64,000 bases of DNA. It comes from Candidatus Alloclostridium intestinigallinarum. GTDB lineage: Bacteria; Bacillota; Clostridia; Christensenellales; UBA3700. Shown in pieces: positions 28,313 to 37,700 of the stretch. The notes under the pieces are model-generated. The model saw only the letters and a program-made list of their open reading frames with translations. It did no database searches and had not been told where the DNA came from. The DNA lies in assembly GCA_904382605.1 (NCBI GenBank), contig CAJFJA010000005.1, positions 87,483-151,482 of the forward strand, written 5' to 3'. Both the position numbers and the translations under genes were made by a program. The number at the start of each line of letters is the position of its first letter. Positions within the stretch are counted from its first letter, which is position 1.

Positions 28313-29431
28313 ATGAATTGCGAAAAATGTAAAACGGCGATAGATCAGCCCCTCGAACTGTACAACGGCGAGTGGGCGTGCCCCAATTGCAAGGCGAAAC
28401 TGGGTAGCGTGATGTCCGACTTTGAAATCAACGCGGATAACGAGCAGCTGTTCAATCTTGCGGAATGCAGTTATTATACCTGGCTGGACGAAGCGTCGCA
28501 CGGGAACGCCGAAGGCGCGCGTGAAAACCTGGAAAAGGCGATAGAGCTTACGCGCGAAGCCGCCGCCATGGGCAATCCGGAAGCGGTCATACGGCTGGGA
28601 TATTATTACGACAAGGACTATACCGAAGTCAACAGGAGCGAGGCTACGCGCTGCCGCGCGGCGTACGCTTATTACAGCGCGGTATGTTATGCCTCTTCCG
28701 AACTAAAAGTGGCGAAAGAGGGGGTAAAGGGAACTTACGACCTCCACGCCATGCGTGTAAAGGCGGCAAGGTATATGCTGAAAATGCTTGCCGCGGCGCC
28801 GGAAGAGCTGACCGTGAACAAGCTGTTTGCGTACGATGACAACCACGAGCGCGTAAAAGCGGTGCTGGGCGTGGATTTTCCCCGTCCGCAGAACGTCGCG
28901 GGAGTAAGGACGGGCGCGGAGGAGACGGCGTTTGTCAAACTGCTTTCCTGTTTCCGCCAGAAGGCGCCCCTGTTCGGAGTTATGAAACTGAAGGGAGAGG
29001 AGCTTAAGCGGCTTGCAAAGATGAATATCGGCGGCGAAAGCGTGATAAGGGCGATAAGGCGCGGACTTTTCCTTGCCGCGGCTATCGCCAACGAAAACGG
29101 CAAGGTGGACATAGACGACACGTTTATCGCCCTTAAAAACGAAAGGGCGTTCAAAGACTTCGTAAACGGGGAAGTATCCGACGGCGGATACTGCTGGCTG
29201 TTCTTCTTCAACGATAAAGGCGGACACCGCTTTTTCGGCAAATTCGCGCTGGGAAGAATACACAAGGCGCTTACGTCTTCGCGCTATACTCTCGTAAAGA
29301 CGTTTATAGACAGGGTCGGAGAAGATCTCACCTTCCTCGACGACGACGTCTATATGTGTAAATCGAAAATGGGCACGGTCAAAGACGCGGTTGTCAAACT
29401 GGCGGATTGCGTGCAAAACGGAGGTTTTTGA
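28313..29431 (+). CDS. Zinc-ribbon protein with Sel1/TPR-like helical region
   Basis: Product of 372 residues with AAGGAGAG before the ATG. The N-terminus has a zinc ribbon with CEKC (residues 3-6) and CPNC (24-27). A helical part follows with NLEKAIELTREAAAMGNPEAVIRLGYYYDKD, of which the A-AMGNPEAVIRLGYYY portion is typical of Sel1/TPR repeats. The C-terminal 200 residues are mixed alpha/beta and unrecognised. Such proteins usually act as adaptors. It overlaps the next gene by one base. The function within the operon is unknown. Confidence 0.7.
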   Translation: MNCEKCKTAIDQPLELYNGEWACPNCKAKLGSVMSDFEINADNEQLFNLAECSYYTWLDEASHGNAEGARENLEKAIELTREAAAMGNPEAVIRLGYYYDKDYTEVNRSEATRCRAAYAYYSAVCYASSELKVAKEGVKGTYDLHAMRVKAARYMLKMLAAAPEELTVNKLFAYDDNHERVKAVLGVDFPRPQNVAGVRTGAEETAFVKLLSCFRQKAPLFGVMKLKGEELKRLAKMNIGGESVIRAIRRGLFLAAAIANENGKVDIDDTFIALKNERAFKDFVNGEVSDGGYCWLFFFNDKGGHRFFGKFALGRIHKALTSSRYTLVKTFIDRVGEDLTFLDDDVYMCKSKMGTVKDAVVKLADCVQNGGF

Positions 29432-30939
29432 TGGATAAAAAGAGCAAGTTGAACAGGATAATTTCCGTATTGGACGCGAACAATGTCCCCTATGACGGCG
29501 ATTTCCGCGAACTGCTTACGCGCGGCTACGACAGCGACGGCTGCCAGGACTTGTCCGACGTTCTGGTCGACGACATATACAAACTTACCGCCAGGGGAAT
29601 CAACGACAACTTTTCCAGGGAAAGGGACGCGATAAAGGAGCTTGTTTCCATCGCCGTAAAGCTGGGCAAGCGCAAGGCGGCGGCAAAACTTGACAAATAC
29701 AAAAAACAGCGCGACGAAATTTTATCGGACGTGAAAGACCGCAAGGTAAAGGAGGAAAATATGGATATAAAAGGCGAAGTTCTCAAATATATCGAGGTTG
29801 CCGAAGAGGCGGCGGGCGCGCTCGGTATGCAGGAAATCAACGATAATATAAGCGCAAATCTTGAGCGCTCGCTCCAACTTCTCGGAGAGTTGAGGGAGCT
29901 TGTTTCCGGGGTATTCGACAACGGTACCAAAACCGCTTTGCAAAAAGCGGAAGATGTGATAGACCAGATTTACGAATGGATGGAGTGCGGACAGACGCAG
30001 GCGTGCGAAACGCGGCATGTGCGCGCCCTTGAAAAAGCCGTGGAAAGGGCGAGGGAGTGGAACTCTCTCAACCAGGCGGTGACTACGGGACTTTTCGGCA
30101 ACAAGGCGAGCGAAAAAGAGATAAGGGAAAGGGTGTCCTTCAACGACGGCGCGGACAGGATAATCCAGATACGAATGACCATAAAGGGCGCCGCCTACTT
30201 TACGGAAAGTCTGGAATCGGCAAAGGCGATGATAGACAGGGTAAGCAGGCAGAACGACGAAAGGTTTGACGTGAGCGAGATACAGCAGGATATAGACGGC
30301 AAAAGGGAGAAGATAGACGAGAAAAAGGCGGAATTCAAAGCCCTGGTGATAAGACAGAGAAACGGCGAAATATCCGAAAGGCAGGTAAAGGAAAAAGCAC
30401 CCGGGATAAAGGCGGTAATCGACAGGCTGGAGAGCGAAATCGCAAGGCTGCAAAAGAGGATGGAAGACAGACTGGCGGACGAGCCGGTTGCAAGACAAAT
30501 AGAAGGCACAATGAAGGACATCTATTACGAGCTGAGCGCGCTTGCTTCCAATCCGGCGGAACTTGCCAAGTCCATGGAAAAACTGGGCGTGGGCAACTTC
30601 CATAAATTCATCAACGGCAATCTGAAACCCAAAGAGATGGAAGCATTCCTCAACGGAATTGTGAATATAAGGGCAAGAAAGGTTGCCAAAGTGAATACAG
30701 AAAGGCAGACGGTAAACGAAATAGAAAAAATAATCGACATGGTGGACAAACACAGGCAAAAAGACGCGCCTATGTCCAAGGCGGATAACGAAAAACTCAG
30801 GCAGAAACAGGACAGCGACTATGCCGAACTTTACGGAGATGTATTCGGCAACGAAGGCGCGGGAGAAGTCGAAACGGAGGAAGAGGAAGAAGAAAAGCTG
30901 CGCAATAAGGGCAAGCCTTATTCGGACGGCGACATTTAA
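29431..30939 (+). CDS. Long coiled-coil protein with possible internal start
   Basis: Product of 502 residues. The start is the ATG overlapping the previous stop (TGATG), with GGAGG seven bases before it. Nearly the whole chain is predicted helical with long charged heptads (IDEKKAEFKALVIRQRNGEI, VIDRLESEIARLQKRMEDRL) and it ends in an acidic tail (EVETEEEEEEK). A full AAAGGAGG lies five bases before an in-frame ATG at 29761 (residue 111), so a shorter 392-residue product may also be made. The basic-helix to acidic-tail layout resembles that of ESCRT-III proteins in a general way, but I see no specific motif. Probable structural or regulatory component. Confidence 0.7.
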   Translation: MDKKSKLNRIISVLDANNVPYDGDFRELLTRGYDSDGCQDLSDVLVDDIYKLTARGINDNFSRERDAIKELVSIAVKLGKRKAAAKLDKYKKQRDEILSDVKDRKVKEENMDIKGEVLKYIEVAEEAAGALGMQEINDNISANLERSLQLLGELRELVSGVFDNGTKTALQKAEDVIDQIYEWMECGQTQACETRHVRALEKAVERAREWNSLNQAVTTGLFGNKASEKEIRERVSFNDGADRIIQIRMTIKGAAYFTESLESAKAMIDRVSRQNDERFDVSEIQQDIDGKREKIDEKKAEFKALVIRQRNGEISERQVKEKAPGIKAVIDRLESEIARLQKRMEDRLADEPVARQIEGTMKDIYYELSALASNPAELAKSMEKLGVGNFHKFINGNLKPKEMEAFLNGIVNIRARKVAKVNTERQTVNEIEKIIDMVDKHRQKDAPMSKADNEKLRQKQDSDYAELYGDVFGNEGAGEVETEEEEEEKLRNKGKPYSDGDI

Positions 30940-30945
30940 CGGCGG

Positions 30946-32880
30946 ATGAAAACGGCAAAGGACATCCTGGAAAGGGCGAATTCCGCATATTACTACTTTG
31001 TAAAAATTCCGGAACTGGGCGCGGCGGCGGACGAACTTGCGGCGCTGCTGAAACAAAGTTGGCTTTCTGCGGAAAACAGGGATAAGGTGCAGTCGCTGCT
31101 GTGGCGCATTACCGCAAAGCGGCTTGCCCTTATCTACTTTGAAGAGGGATACGACGGCGCCGACGCCGACGCGGTCAAAGACTTTGCCTTGCAAAAACAA
31201 AAAGCCGCCCTGGAAAAGGGGTACGAAAACACCGCGCGCATACTTTCTGACCTTGCCATGCTCGCGGAGCGGGTGGATAAGGTCATGCGCGACGCCGACG
31301 AGCAGGCAAGCAAAATACGCACGCGTTCGTGGACGGGCGTTTCCGAATCGGAAGGCGAGTGCAGACAGGCGGAAAAACTTTTCAAAAGCAAGGCGGAAGA
31401 GATAGAAAAAATATCCTTTCCCGATCCGCTTTTCAACAAAGGGGTAAAGTTTCCCGACGTGAAAAGCGAGATACTGCGCGAACTCAAAAAAGTGTCCGAC
31501 TTTGCCGCAAAGCGCGCATTCGAGCTGGAGTGCAGAAAGAACAAGGACATAATAACGGGGGTGCGCGATCTGCGCGAAAGTACGGACTGGAAATACTGTG
31601 AATATACCGCGACGACGGACAAGTCCGTGCGGTTGCCCAAAACCGTGTTTCTGTGCACTCCGTTCACGGACGAAGCGGAACTTTTCGCGGTGCAGAATTC
31701 TTCTGGTCCGGTGTATCTTCTGGAGCGGGAAACGCTTGCCGGAAAGAGCGCGGCGGGACTTGAAAAGTCGTTTGAACTGTTCGCGCGGGAGGGCGCGGCC
31801 CTGCTGGTGACGGGACTGAACGGTTACGGCGGCGACAATAAAAACGACATATTCCGTGAGCTGGCAAAGTACGGCAGGAGCGGTTGCAGGGCGTTTATAG
31901 CCGACGAAAGCGGCGACCACGAGCTGTATTCGCAGGCGGCGGACGTCACGGGCGCGGAGGATATATGCTTTATATATCTCACCATGCCGGGCTTTTCCGA
32001 CGTGAAGGAATTTTTGCGGGAGAGGGGTATGATATCCGATACCGCGGAGGATATGAAATTCGTGCGCGAAAATCTGGCGTTTATGGGCTACGTCGGGCTG
32101 AACAGGGCCGTACAGGCGCGCACGCGCGACAAAAATTGGAAAAAAGAAGCGCTTGCCGTCGTGCGCGGCAGGGCGGAAAAGGCGCGGAGATACATAGAAA
32201 AACTGCCCACGCAAAGCCAGCTTCTGGACAGCGGCTGGGGCGACTATTCGGAAATGGTGAAAGGCGCGCCGGGCGCAAAGGCGGAGTTCAGTTACGACGA
32301 CGTGGCGCATGTGGACAGGGAAAATATCCGAAAGATAATGAACGCGCCCGTAACTTTTTACCAAAGGTGCGGACTGCTGGCGACTTACTGCTGCGGCGCG
32401 GGTTCGGATCTGTCCGCGTGGGAGTCCACCGATATGGCGGAAAAGCAGAACAGGGTGGCGCTCGCCACGCGCCTTCTTCTGCGCGCCATGGGCGTTACCG
32501 TGAATGGGAGAGTGGAATTTCACGATAGAATTCCCGGCGCGTCGGACGCGAACGGCGTGTGCTGCAACGGCGGACAGGTGATAAAATACAGAACCGGTTT
32601 GCTCAGAAAAAAGTTTGAAGAAACCGTGCACACCGTCGCCCACGAATGTATGCACGCCCTGCAATTCCAGGCAAAGAACGCCGGCTGGAGCGGGTGGATG
32701 TTCAGCGATCTCGGGGTGACTTCCTCGCGCGTTGAGGAGTGGTCGCTCAACTACGACCATCTGATAGACAAGCCTTACGAGGCTTACCGCAACCAGATTC
32801 TCGAAGCGGACGCGGACGCGTTTGCATACGACTGCGTACGCGCCATAGCGGACGTATGGCACACGGTGGATTTGACTTAG
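30946..32880 (+). CDS. HExxH metalloprotease-like protein, paralogue 1
   Basis: Product of 644 residues, six bases after the previous stop. The N-terminal third is helical (DILERANSAYYYF...DPLFNKGVKFPDVK...LRELKKVSDFA). The middle has an alpha/beta domain (TVFLCTPFTDEAELFAV...LLVTGLNGYGG). Near the C-terminus HTVAHECMHALQ gives the zinc-binding HExxH at residues 566-570, and LEADADAFAYDC at about 619-630 supplies a likely third ligand (Glu 620) in the pattern of gluzincins such as ImmA/IrrE. So it is probably a zinc peptidase. The next gene is a paralogue with the same layout. The target is unknown. An active site is expected from the motif but not proven. Confidence 0.8.
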   Translation: MKTAKDILERANSAYYYFVKIPELGAAADELAALLKQSWLSAENRDKVQSLLWRITAKRLALIYFEEGYDGADADAVKDFALQKQKAALEKGYENTARILSDLAMLAERVDKVMRDADEQASKIRTRSWTGVSESEGECRQAEKLFKSKAEEIEKISFPDPLFNKGVKFPDVKSEILRELKKVSDFAAKRAFELECRKNKDIITGVRDLRESTDWKYCEYTATTDKSVRLPKTVFLCTPFTDEAELFAVQNSSGPVYLLERETLAGKSAAGLEKSFELFAREGAALLVTGLNGYGGDNKNDIFRELAKYGRSGCRAFIADESGDHELYSQAADVTGAEDICFIYLTMPGFSDVKEFLRERGMISDTAEDMKFVRENLAFMGYVGLNRAVQARTRDKNWKKEALAVVRGRAEKARRYIEKLPTQSQLLDSGWGDYSEMVKGAPGAKAEFSYDDVAHVDRENIRKIMNAPVTFYQRCGLLATYCCGAGSDLSAWESTDMAEKQNRVALATRLLLRAMGVTVNGRVEFHDRIPGASDANGVCCNGGQVIKYRTGLLRKKFEETVHTVAHECMHALQFQAKNAGWSGWMFSDLGVTSSRVEEWSLNYDHLIDKPYEAYRNQILEADADAFAYDCVRAIADVWHTVDLT

Positions 32881-32889
32881 GAGGGGGAT

Positions 32890-34773
32890 ATGGAAAGCGT
32901 AACCGACATTCTGGACAGTGCGAATTCCGTATATTACCGCTCCGCGTCCGCCGCGGAACTGAGGGCGCAGGAGGCGCGGCTTGCCGCCGCGATGAAGGAC
33001 GCTTTTGTAAACGAAAAAAACAAAAGGAGTCTGGAAGGCCTTTTATGGCGCGTCACGGCAAAGCGCCTTCTTTCGGAATATCTTGAAGGAAATTGCAGCG
33101 TGCAGACGGCGGAAGAGATAGCCGCCTTTGCGGAAAAGACCGTGCCCGCGGCGCGCGAAAAAGGGTACGGCAATACCGAAAGGATAATATCGAATGTATC
33201 CGCGTTGGTGCGGGACATATCGGAAATAATCAGCGACGCGCCCGTACAGGCGGCGCGCGTAAGGTCGGACGACTGGAAGCCCATGACTTCGTCGAAGGCG
33301 GAGTGCGCGCAGGTGGCGGCGATATTCGACGAAAAGGCGGAAAAAATAAACGGACTGCTCATTCCCGACCCTCTTTTCAACAAGGGCGTGGAGTTCGCCG
33401 ATATAAAAGGCGTTGTCACGGCGGAGCTGAAAAAGGTGAGCGCGTTTGCGAAAAAGTGCGCCGGGGATATAAGAAAGAAGGAAGAGGAGCTGTTCATGCG
33501 CGGCGTGCGCGAGTTGCGCGCTTCCACCGATTTCGGCGGATACGCCTATTATCCGTCCCTGCCCGAGCATACGGGCGCGGTCGTGCTGAATACCCCGTTC
33601 ATCGAGGAGGCGGAAATTGCCGCCGTATGCAACAATGCGGGCGCGGTATTCGAAGTCGGCGCAGACAGATTCGCCGGTATGGACGGCACGGATCTGGGCG
33701 GGATATTCGCTCGTTTCGCCGCAAAAAACGCGGCGGTGCTCATAACTGATCTGGACAGCTATGAAAACGCCAACAAGAGGGATATAATAAGCGCCGCGGC
33801 AACATACGGCGCAAGCGGCGGAAGGGTATTTCTGACGGACGAGAGCGGTAAAGGGGTGCTGTCGGCGTGCGGCGCGGCGTATGAAAAAATTCCGCTCCCG
33901 TGCAGAGAGTACGCCGTACGCGTTTTCAGGGAAGAAGGACTTTTATCCGAAGGGGAAGAGCTGCCGGACAGATATATGTTAATGGGGTATCTGGGCGTAA
34001 ATCTCGCCGTGCGCGGGCACGAGGCGGGAAAAAGCTGGCAAAAGCCGCTAGACTGGCTGTGCGACGGCGGCAGAAAGAGGACGGCGTTCGTCTTTATGCG
34101 CGGCGCGGGCGGACAGCAGCCTTTTCTTCCGGAGGACTGGGGCGATTTTACCGAGGAACTCGACAGTAAATTCGGCGGGAAAACGCCTTTCGATTACGCG
34201 TTTTTCGGGGAAGAGAGAGCTGAAACCATACAGACAATTATGGAATCGAAAGCCTCGCTTGATAAAAAGTGCGCCATGCTCATCTCCTACGCCGCGGACT
34301 GCGACAACTCGCAGGCGCAGTGGGAGAAGCTGCCGGAAGAGGAAAAGAAGAAGAGGGTGACTCTTATGACGCAGCTTGTAATGCAGGCGCTGGGGACAGG
34401 GATAATTCCCGACGTGCAGTTCCACGACGACATGAGCTTTTTGGGCAAAGGCTATGAAACGGCGGCAGGAGTGTGCTGTAAAGGCGGAAAGGAGATACTG
34501 TTCAAAAACAACTGGGTGGAAATGCTCGATCAAGTTGCGGGCACTGCGGCTCATGAATGTATGCACGCCCTGCAACACGCTGCGGAAAGGAACGGCTGGC
34601 AGCAGTGGATGTGGGAAGAACTGGGCATAACGGAAGGCAGAGTCAGGGCATGGGAATATAATTCCGCACACTATATGGCGGTTATAGATTACTGGATATA
34701 CCGCGTGCAGATTATGGAAACGGACGCAAACGCGTTCTCCGCCGAATGCAAAAGGCATCTGCGCATTATATGA
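32890..34773 (+). CDS. HExxH metalloprotease-like protein, paralogue 2
   Basis: Product of 627 residues with GGAGGGGG before the ATG. It is colinear with the preceding protein: DILDSANSVYYRS at the start, DPLFNKGVEFADIK in the middle, and TAAHECMHALQHA with HECMH at 555-559. The third ligand candidate is in IMETDANAFSAEC (Glu 610). The two paralogues differ widely outside these blocks, so the duplication is old, yet both keep the metal motif. Keeping two active-looking copies side by side suggests a heteromer or two specificities. Cytosolic, as no signal peptide is seen. Confidence 0.8.
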   Translation: MESVTDILDSANSVYYRSASAAELRAQEARLAAAMKDAFVNEKNKRSLEGLLWRVTAKRLLSEYLEGNCSVQTAEEIAAFAEKTVPAAREKGYGNTERIISNVSALVRDISEIISDAPVQAARVRSDDWKPMTSSKAECAQVAAIFDEKAEKINGLLIPDPLFNKGVEFADIKGVVTAELKKVSAFAKKCAGDIRKKEEELFMRGVRELRASTDFGGYAYYPSLPEHTGAVVLNTPFIEEAEIAAVCNNAGAVFEVGADRFAGMDGTDLGGIFARFAAKNAAVLITDLDSYENANKRDIISAAATYGASGGRVFLTDESGKGVLSACGAAYEKIPLPCREYAVRVFREEGLLSEGEELPDRYMLMGYLGVNLAVRGHEAGKSWQKPLDWLCDGGRKRTAFVFMRGAGGQQPFLPEDWGDFTEELDSKFGGKTPFDYAFFGEERAETIQTIMESKASLDKKCAMLISYAADCDNSQAQWEKLPEEEKKKRVTLMTQLVMQALGTGIIPDVQFHDDMSFLGKGYETAAGVCCKGGKEILFKNNWVEMLDQVAGTAAHECMHALQHAAERNGWQQWMWEELGITEGRVRAWEYNSAHYMAVIDYWIYRVQIMETDANAFSAECKRHLRII

Positions 34774-34789
34774 AAGGGAAGGAGGAGTT

Positions 34790-37700
34790 ATGGAAGAATA
34801 TCTCGAACCGTTTATAGAAGAACTGCTTCATATCGACGAGGGCGCAAGGAACAAGCTGATCGACCTGGGCGCCGGGGATAAGGGCAGTACATATTATCTT
34901 TCGCACTATATGTATTCCGACCTGGCGGGATATGCCCTGCGCGTCATAAACGAGAGGATAGGCAAGCCGGGCAATACCGTTCTGCGCGGCTCGTGCGCGG
35001 CGGGAGAGCAGATAGTGGGCAGGAGAATAAACGACTTCGACTGGATAGCCGGCGACGGCACCAAAAACCCCGCGGGGCTGGACGACTTTGTCAAAGCCAT
35101 GCACAAGGAGCTGAAATTAAAGGGGAACAATCCGCTTTTCCTGAGTGTGGGCGCGCTCAGGTGGAAGGTGAACGTGACGGTTGACGAAGTGCGCGAAGTC
35201 ACTTCCCCTCTGCTCATATTCCCCATCAGGCTGGTGAGAAGTTCTTCCACCACGCCCGTGTACATAGAGTTCGTGGACGACGACGCCTATTTCAACCCCT
35301 GTCTTATCCACAAGCTGCGCCGAACGCTTGTGCCCGAGGTGGCGGAAGGGTTTCCGCATCCCAACGGAAACGCGCTGTTCGACGACCCTGTCGATCTGGA
35401 AAAGCTGGGCGACGGTACGGAATATTTCGCCGCCGTGTCCGCGTATGCGGAAAGTTGCAGGCGCGCGGATATAAATGCGGATACCGTATTCGAGTTCGAT
35501 AAGGACGTAATCGCGATTGCGCAATACAACCACGACGATATATGTATGTATTACGACATAAAGCGCAACCGCGACAGGATATACGCAAGTCCGCTGGTGA
35601 GGCGCGTATTTACGGAAAACACGCCCGGGGAAAAGGCGGGGACTAAAACCGTGCCCGACTTTGTCCTGCCTTACGACAGCGTGCAGGAAGATATGATACG
35701 CCGCGTGGTGAACGGCGAATCGCTTATTATCAAAGGACCGCCCGGCACGGGCAAAACGCTGACCATAGCCAATATGATAGCGGCGCTTTTGTCGCAGGGC
35801 AAGAAGGTACTTCTGGCTTCAAAAAAGCTGTCCGCGCTGGGCGAAGTGAACGCGAAACTGCCCGAATCCCTGAGAAAGTTCGTAATGCTCATGAATTACG
35901 AAACGGAAAAACAGGCGGCAAAAATAGACCCGTCCGCCGTGCTCAGGGAATTCGGGGAGCTTGTGAAAAAGCGCAAGAGTTATACTTTCGACAAAAAACA
36001 CGAACGCGACCTGGCGGCGGCGAACGCGGAAAAGGCTTCGGCAATTTCCTTCCTCGCCGGATATTACGAGGATATGTTCACGGGCGAAAAAATGCTAGGC
36101 GGCAGTTATTACGAAGCGCTCAACGTCTACCTTAAAAACAATCTGCCCGTAATAAACTTCCTTTCCCCCGCGGAAGCCGCCCGTGTGGACGTCAGGCATT
36201 ACAACGAAATGTACAAACTCGTCGTGCGTGCGGCGGAGCACTTCAACGCGCTCACCGGCGGCGGAGCCCATTCCGTCGCAAAAAGTCCCTGGCGCGGCGT
36301 GACCGTTGAAACGGACGCGGAAGGCGCGTTTGCGGAAAACTCCGCCCTTGCCCGTAAGGCGGAAAAAATAATGCCTTCCGTCCTGTCCCTTCTGGAGTGC
36401 GGCGATGCGGAAAAGGGCAAATTCCGTATCTGCGACATATACGAACTCATGCGTTCGGACATGGGCAGGGAAGAGTTCGAAAAGACGACCGGCGGCGGCG
36501 CGGACTTTTCCGCCCTTGAAGCGGCGCTCGGAAAATACGAACTTTTCGCCTCCGCAAAACGCGACCTGCACGGCTGCGATACGGAAAAAATGCGCAGCGC
36601 CGTCGCGGCGGTTTCCGGCAACCTCGACAACGTCGCCGTTGCCGACGTAAACAAGCTGGGCAAAAATATCGGAATATTCCTGTACGGCTCGGAGCCGGTC
36701 ACGGGAGATATGCTTGCCCGTATGCTGGGGCTTATAGACGCAATAGACAAAAACAACTCCGCCCGCGCCGCGCATATCGACGCCGCGCGCACGGTGTTCA
36801 CGGAAGATGCGTGCAGGGAAAGTTATGCGCGCATATTGCAGGCGGGAGAGGCGCTTTCGCGTTACTTTGAAGGGGGAGAAAAACCCGCCGTGTTCGACTT
36901 CAGGGGCAAAAAGGCGGCGGAGGAAATGCGCGCGCTCAGCTTTTTGTCGGACGTCACTTTCCGTGAAACGGTGCAGGCGGTGAGGCAGATATGCCTGGCG
37001 AAAGAGTGCGACGACGATTCGGAAAAGCAGGTGCGTCTGCTTTGCCGACTTATGCGCAAGGAGATTACGAAAACCGACCTTGAATGTCTGTTTACGCTGA
37101 AAAGGGCGGCTAAGAAGGGCGGTATGGCTCCGGAAACGCTTATCGGAGAGATAGTGCGCATGGGCGCGCCCGTACGCGCGCTTGCCGAAGCGGCGGGACT
37201 AACCGATCCCGGCGAAATTACGGTGGGCGGGCTCAAAGCGGCGGCAACGGCGGAGATATGTTTTGAAGAATTGGCGGAAGAAGCGGATAAAATCCGCCGC
37301 AAATTGAAGATAGAGGCCTGCGGAGGGGAGGAAGAATTCGCCCGCACCGCGCTCGCCGCGCGCAGAACGTTCTCTCTTGCGCCCTTTGCATACGCTCCGG
37401 CGGAGGAAAAGTACGCCCGGCTTGTGAAACTGCAGGGCGCGGACGAAAGAATAAAGAGGGGGCTGGGAGAACTTATCGGCGGATTGCGCGCTTTCGGCGG
37501 CAGATATTACGAAAGCCATTACAGCCGCGTGCGCGCGGTGACCGTCGGCGATATGGATATATTCGTGCGCGAAGCGGAAAACAGAGACCTGCTTTCCGCC
37601 GCCGTAGATTACGACTGCATAGCGGGCGGACGGACCGTGCTCGCGCCCTTCTTTGAAAAATTCGAATCGGAAGAGGTAAAGGGCAATATCCCCGACGTAT

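Noticed and set aside
29722..32862. Open frame of 1046 codons on the minus strand opposite the coiled-coil and first protease genes
   Set aside because: Antisense frame produced by codon bias. The plus-strand genes have clear motifs and ribosome binding sites.
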